Part shown: positions 63,189 to 64,000 of the stretch, piece after piece
How the letters are laid out: every line of letters begins with the position of its first letter
Numbering within the stretch: the first letter of the stretch is position 1
Assembly: GCA_963733085.1 (NCBI GenBank)
Contig: CAVTBY010000002.1
Coordinates: forward strand, 1 to 64,000
Length of the DNA stretch: 64,000 nt
Direction of reading: 5' to 3'
From: Desertimonas sp963733085
GTDB lineage: Bacteria; Actinomycetota; Acidimicrobiia; Acidimicrobiales; Ilumatobacteraceae
Made by a program: the position numbers and the translations under genes
The notes under the pieces: model-generated
The model's input: only the letters and a program-made list of their open reading frames with translations
Databases searched by the model: none
Told to the model about the DNA's origin: nothing

Positions 63189-63760
63189 GAGCGTCCGGCA
63201 ATAGGTGGTGCTGCGGGTTCGAGCGACACGTGAGCACGGCTGCGTTGCTCTGGAAGTGGAGCGTGCCGGGCCGCCAGACGGGCCGACTCGTTTGCGTCAG
63301 CCGATGTGCCCGTAGGGGCCACTCTTGCTGACACAAACGGAGCGGCCGAGCTTTGTGTCAGAGGGCGCGCCAATAGGCGTCGCGGTGCTCTGGCCGCTGC
63401 AACATCGCAGCTGCTGGCTCTGGACGGAGCAGGCGGCGGGGCGGACGGCAGGCTGTGACGGGTGCGGGTGGAACTCCCGACCAGGCGGGCCGAAACGTGG
63501 TCGATTTGTCGGGACTTCGCGAACCTCGAGCATTCTCGGTGCCATTCCTTGCGAAAAACGCAACGATCGGCACCGAGAAGCTGGTGCACGGTGGGTGCCA
63601 GAACCCGGCGCGCGCCCGATTGTCGGTCCTTCCAGGGCAAGCCGATGAACGCTCGGTGAAAGTGCACCCGTCGCGGCCCTATTGGCTCGCGTATTAACCC
63701 AACTGACGATCTCTGAATCCCCCCGGCCCCGGTGATCGGGCCGTCGCTAGCCTCGAACCC
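63189..63760. other. 572-bp hairpin-rich spacer, no gene seen
   Basis: No open frame here has coding character. It holds GTTTGCGTCAGC (63290) opposed to GCTGACACAAAC (63327), CTGACACAAA (63328) opposed to TTTGTGTCAG (63352), and a two-tier hairpin: TTCTCGGTGCC (63533-63543) with GGCACCGAGAA (63569-63579), enclosing TTGCG-AAAAA-CGCAA. Words such as TGCTCTGGAAG and CCTTCCAGGGC recur in or next to family C copies. Confidence 0.6.
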
Positions 63761-63789
63761 GTGTCCGAGGACGGCCGGCCCGATCACCG
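63730..63789. promoter_or_regulatory. 14-bp inverted repeat bracketing a start codon
   Basis: CGGTGATCGGGCCG (63730-63743) and CGGCCCGATCACCG (63776-63789) are perfect complements. The GTG start at 63761 lies in the 32-nt loop. In mRNA this could fold the initiation region into a hairpin loop. Confidence 0.5.
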
Positions 63790-64000
63790 TGGCGACAGCG
63801 AGGTTTCGTTGATCGTCGCCCGCGACCTCGTCAAGCGGTTCGGCGACCTCACCGCCGTCGACAGCATCGATGTCGACGTCCGCCGTGGCGAGGCGTTCGG
63901 GTTCCTCGGGCCCAACGGTGCGGGGAAGTCCTCGACGATGCGCATGATCGGCTGCACCTCGCCGGTCACATCCGGCACGTTGCGGGTGCTCGGCCTCGAC
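63761..64000 (+). CDS. ABC transporter ATP-binding protein, 3' end beyond the window
   Basis: The first 80 residues are present, running off the window edge. LIVARDLVKRFGDLTAVDSI is the first strand and A-loop region; FGFLGPNGAGKSSTMRMIGC is the Walker A loop. Most like NodI/DrrA-type exporters ('GFLGPNGAGKSSTMRMI' with 'TSGTLRVLGLD'). GTG 63761 is the likely start. A permease is to be expected downstream. Confidence 0.85.
   Translation, partial: MSEDGRPDHRGDSEVSLIVARDLVKRFGDLTAVDSIDVDVRRGEAFGFLGPNGAGKSSTMRMIGCTSPVTSGTLRVLGLD

Overview
This is a high-GC actinobacterial chromosome segment. Gene content suggests the class Acidimicrobiia, perhaps near Ilumatobacter: LAxTG-type surface anchoring, acidic 'CGDDDD' lipoproteins, F420-type oxidoreductases, ATGA/GTGA-coupled operons and a LexA box of the CGAAC-N4-GTTCG type. 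That placement is inference; there is no rRNA and no convincing tRNA in the window.

Layout. 0-7.5 kb: a frame-broken Hcp-like gene, a methyltransferase, an LLM oxidoreductase divergent from a TetR/glycosyltransferase pair, and a TetR/14-TM efflux pair. 7.7-15.8 kb: an acyclic-terpene or branched acyl-CoA operon (TIGR03084-like protein, AtuA, acyl-CoA carboxylase beta and alpha, acyl-CoA dehydrogenase, TetR). 15.8-25.2 kb: a complete protocatechuate/4-hydroxybenzoate (beta-ketoadipate) regulon, pcaI-pcaJ-pobA-pcaH-pcaG-pcaB-pcaD-pcaC on the minus strand with pcaF divergent, plus an IclR regulator that shares a 12-bp promoter word with it. 25.2-37.4 kb: DNA polymerase IV with an SOS box, two ABC ATPase/permease pairs, a Kup potassium transporter, a class-A serine hydrolase, an ArsR-type/SRPBCC pair and a DrrAB-type exporter. 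37.5-43.7 kb: tyrosine catabolism through homogentisate (AsnC regulator, HPPD, an aminotransferase fused to a DinB-like domain, fumarylacetoacetase, homogentisate dioxygenase). 43.8-54.2 kb: a large repeat-rich surface protein, a dienelactone hydrolase and an envelope group (toroid/membrane protein, HTTM protein, NuoF-like flavoprotein). 54.2-59.7 kb: methylmalonyl-CoA mutase (mutA, mutB) with its chaperone meaB. 59.7-64 kb: a nucleotidase, an aminotransferase, two lipoproteins and the start of another ABC ATPase.

The catabolic modules converge on acetyl-CoA, succinyl-CoA, fumarate and propionyl/methylmalonyl-CoA, which the mutase feeds into the TCA cycle. Aromatic acids, tyrosine and terpenoid or branched acids therefore look like main carbon sources.

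Three things stand out. (1) The homogentisate cluster has no glutathione-dependent maleylacetoacetate isomerase, but its aminotransferase carries a C-terminal DinB-like domain with a candidate three-histidine site. DinB-fold proteins include the mycothiol-dependent maleylpyruvate isomerase, so this domain is a candidate for the missing step. (2) Intergenic spaces carry dispersed palindromes: six copies of a strictly 52-bp family (A), five of a nested-arm family (B), two of a roughly 170-bp family (C) and two of a short family (D). (3) At least nine single-base frame disruptions hit otherwise intact genes, suggesting either an indel-prone assembly or real decay.
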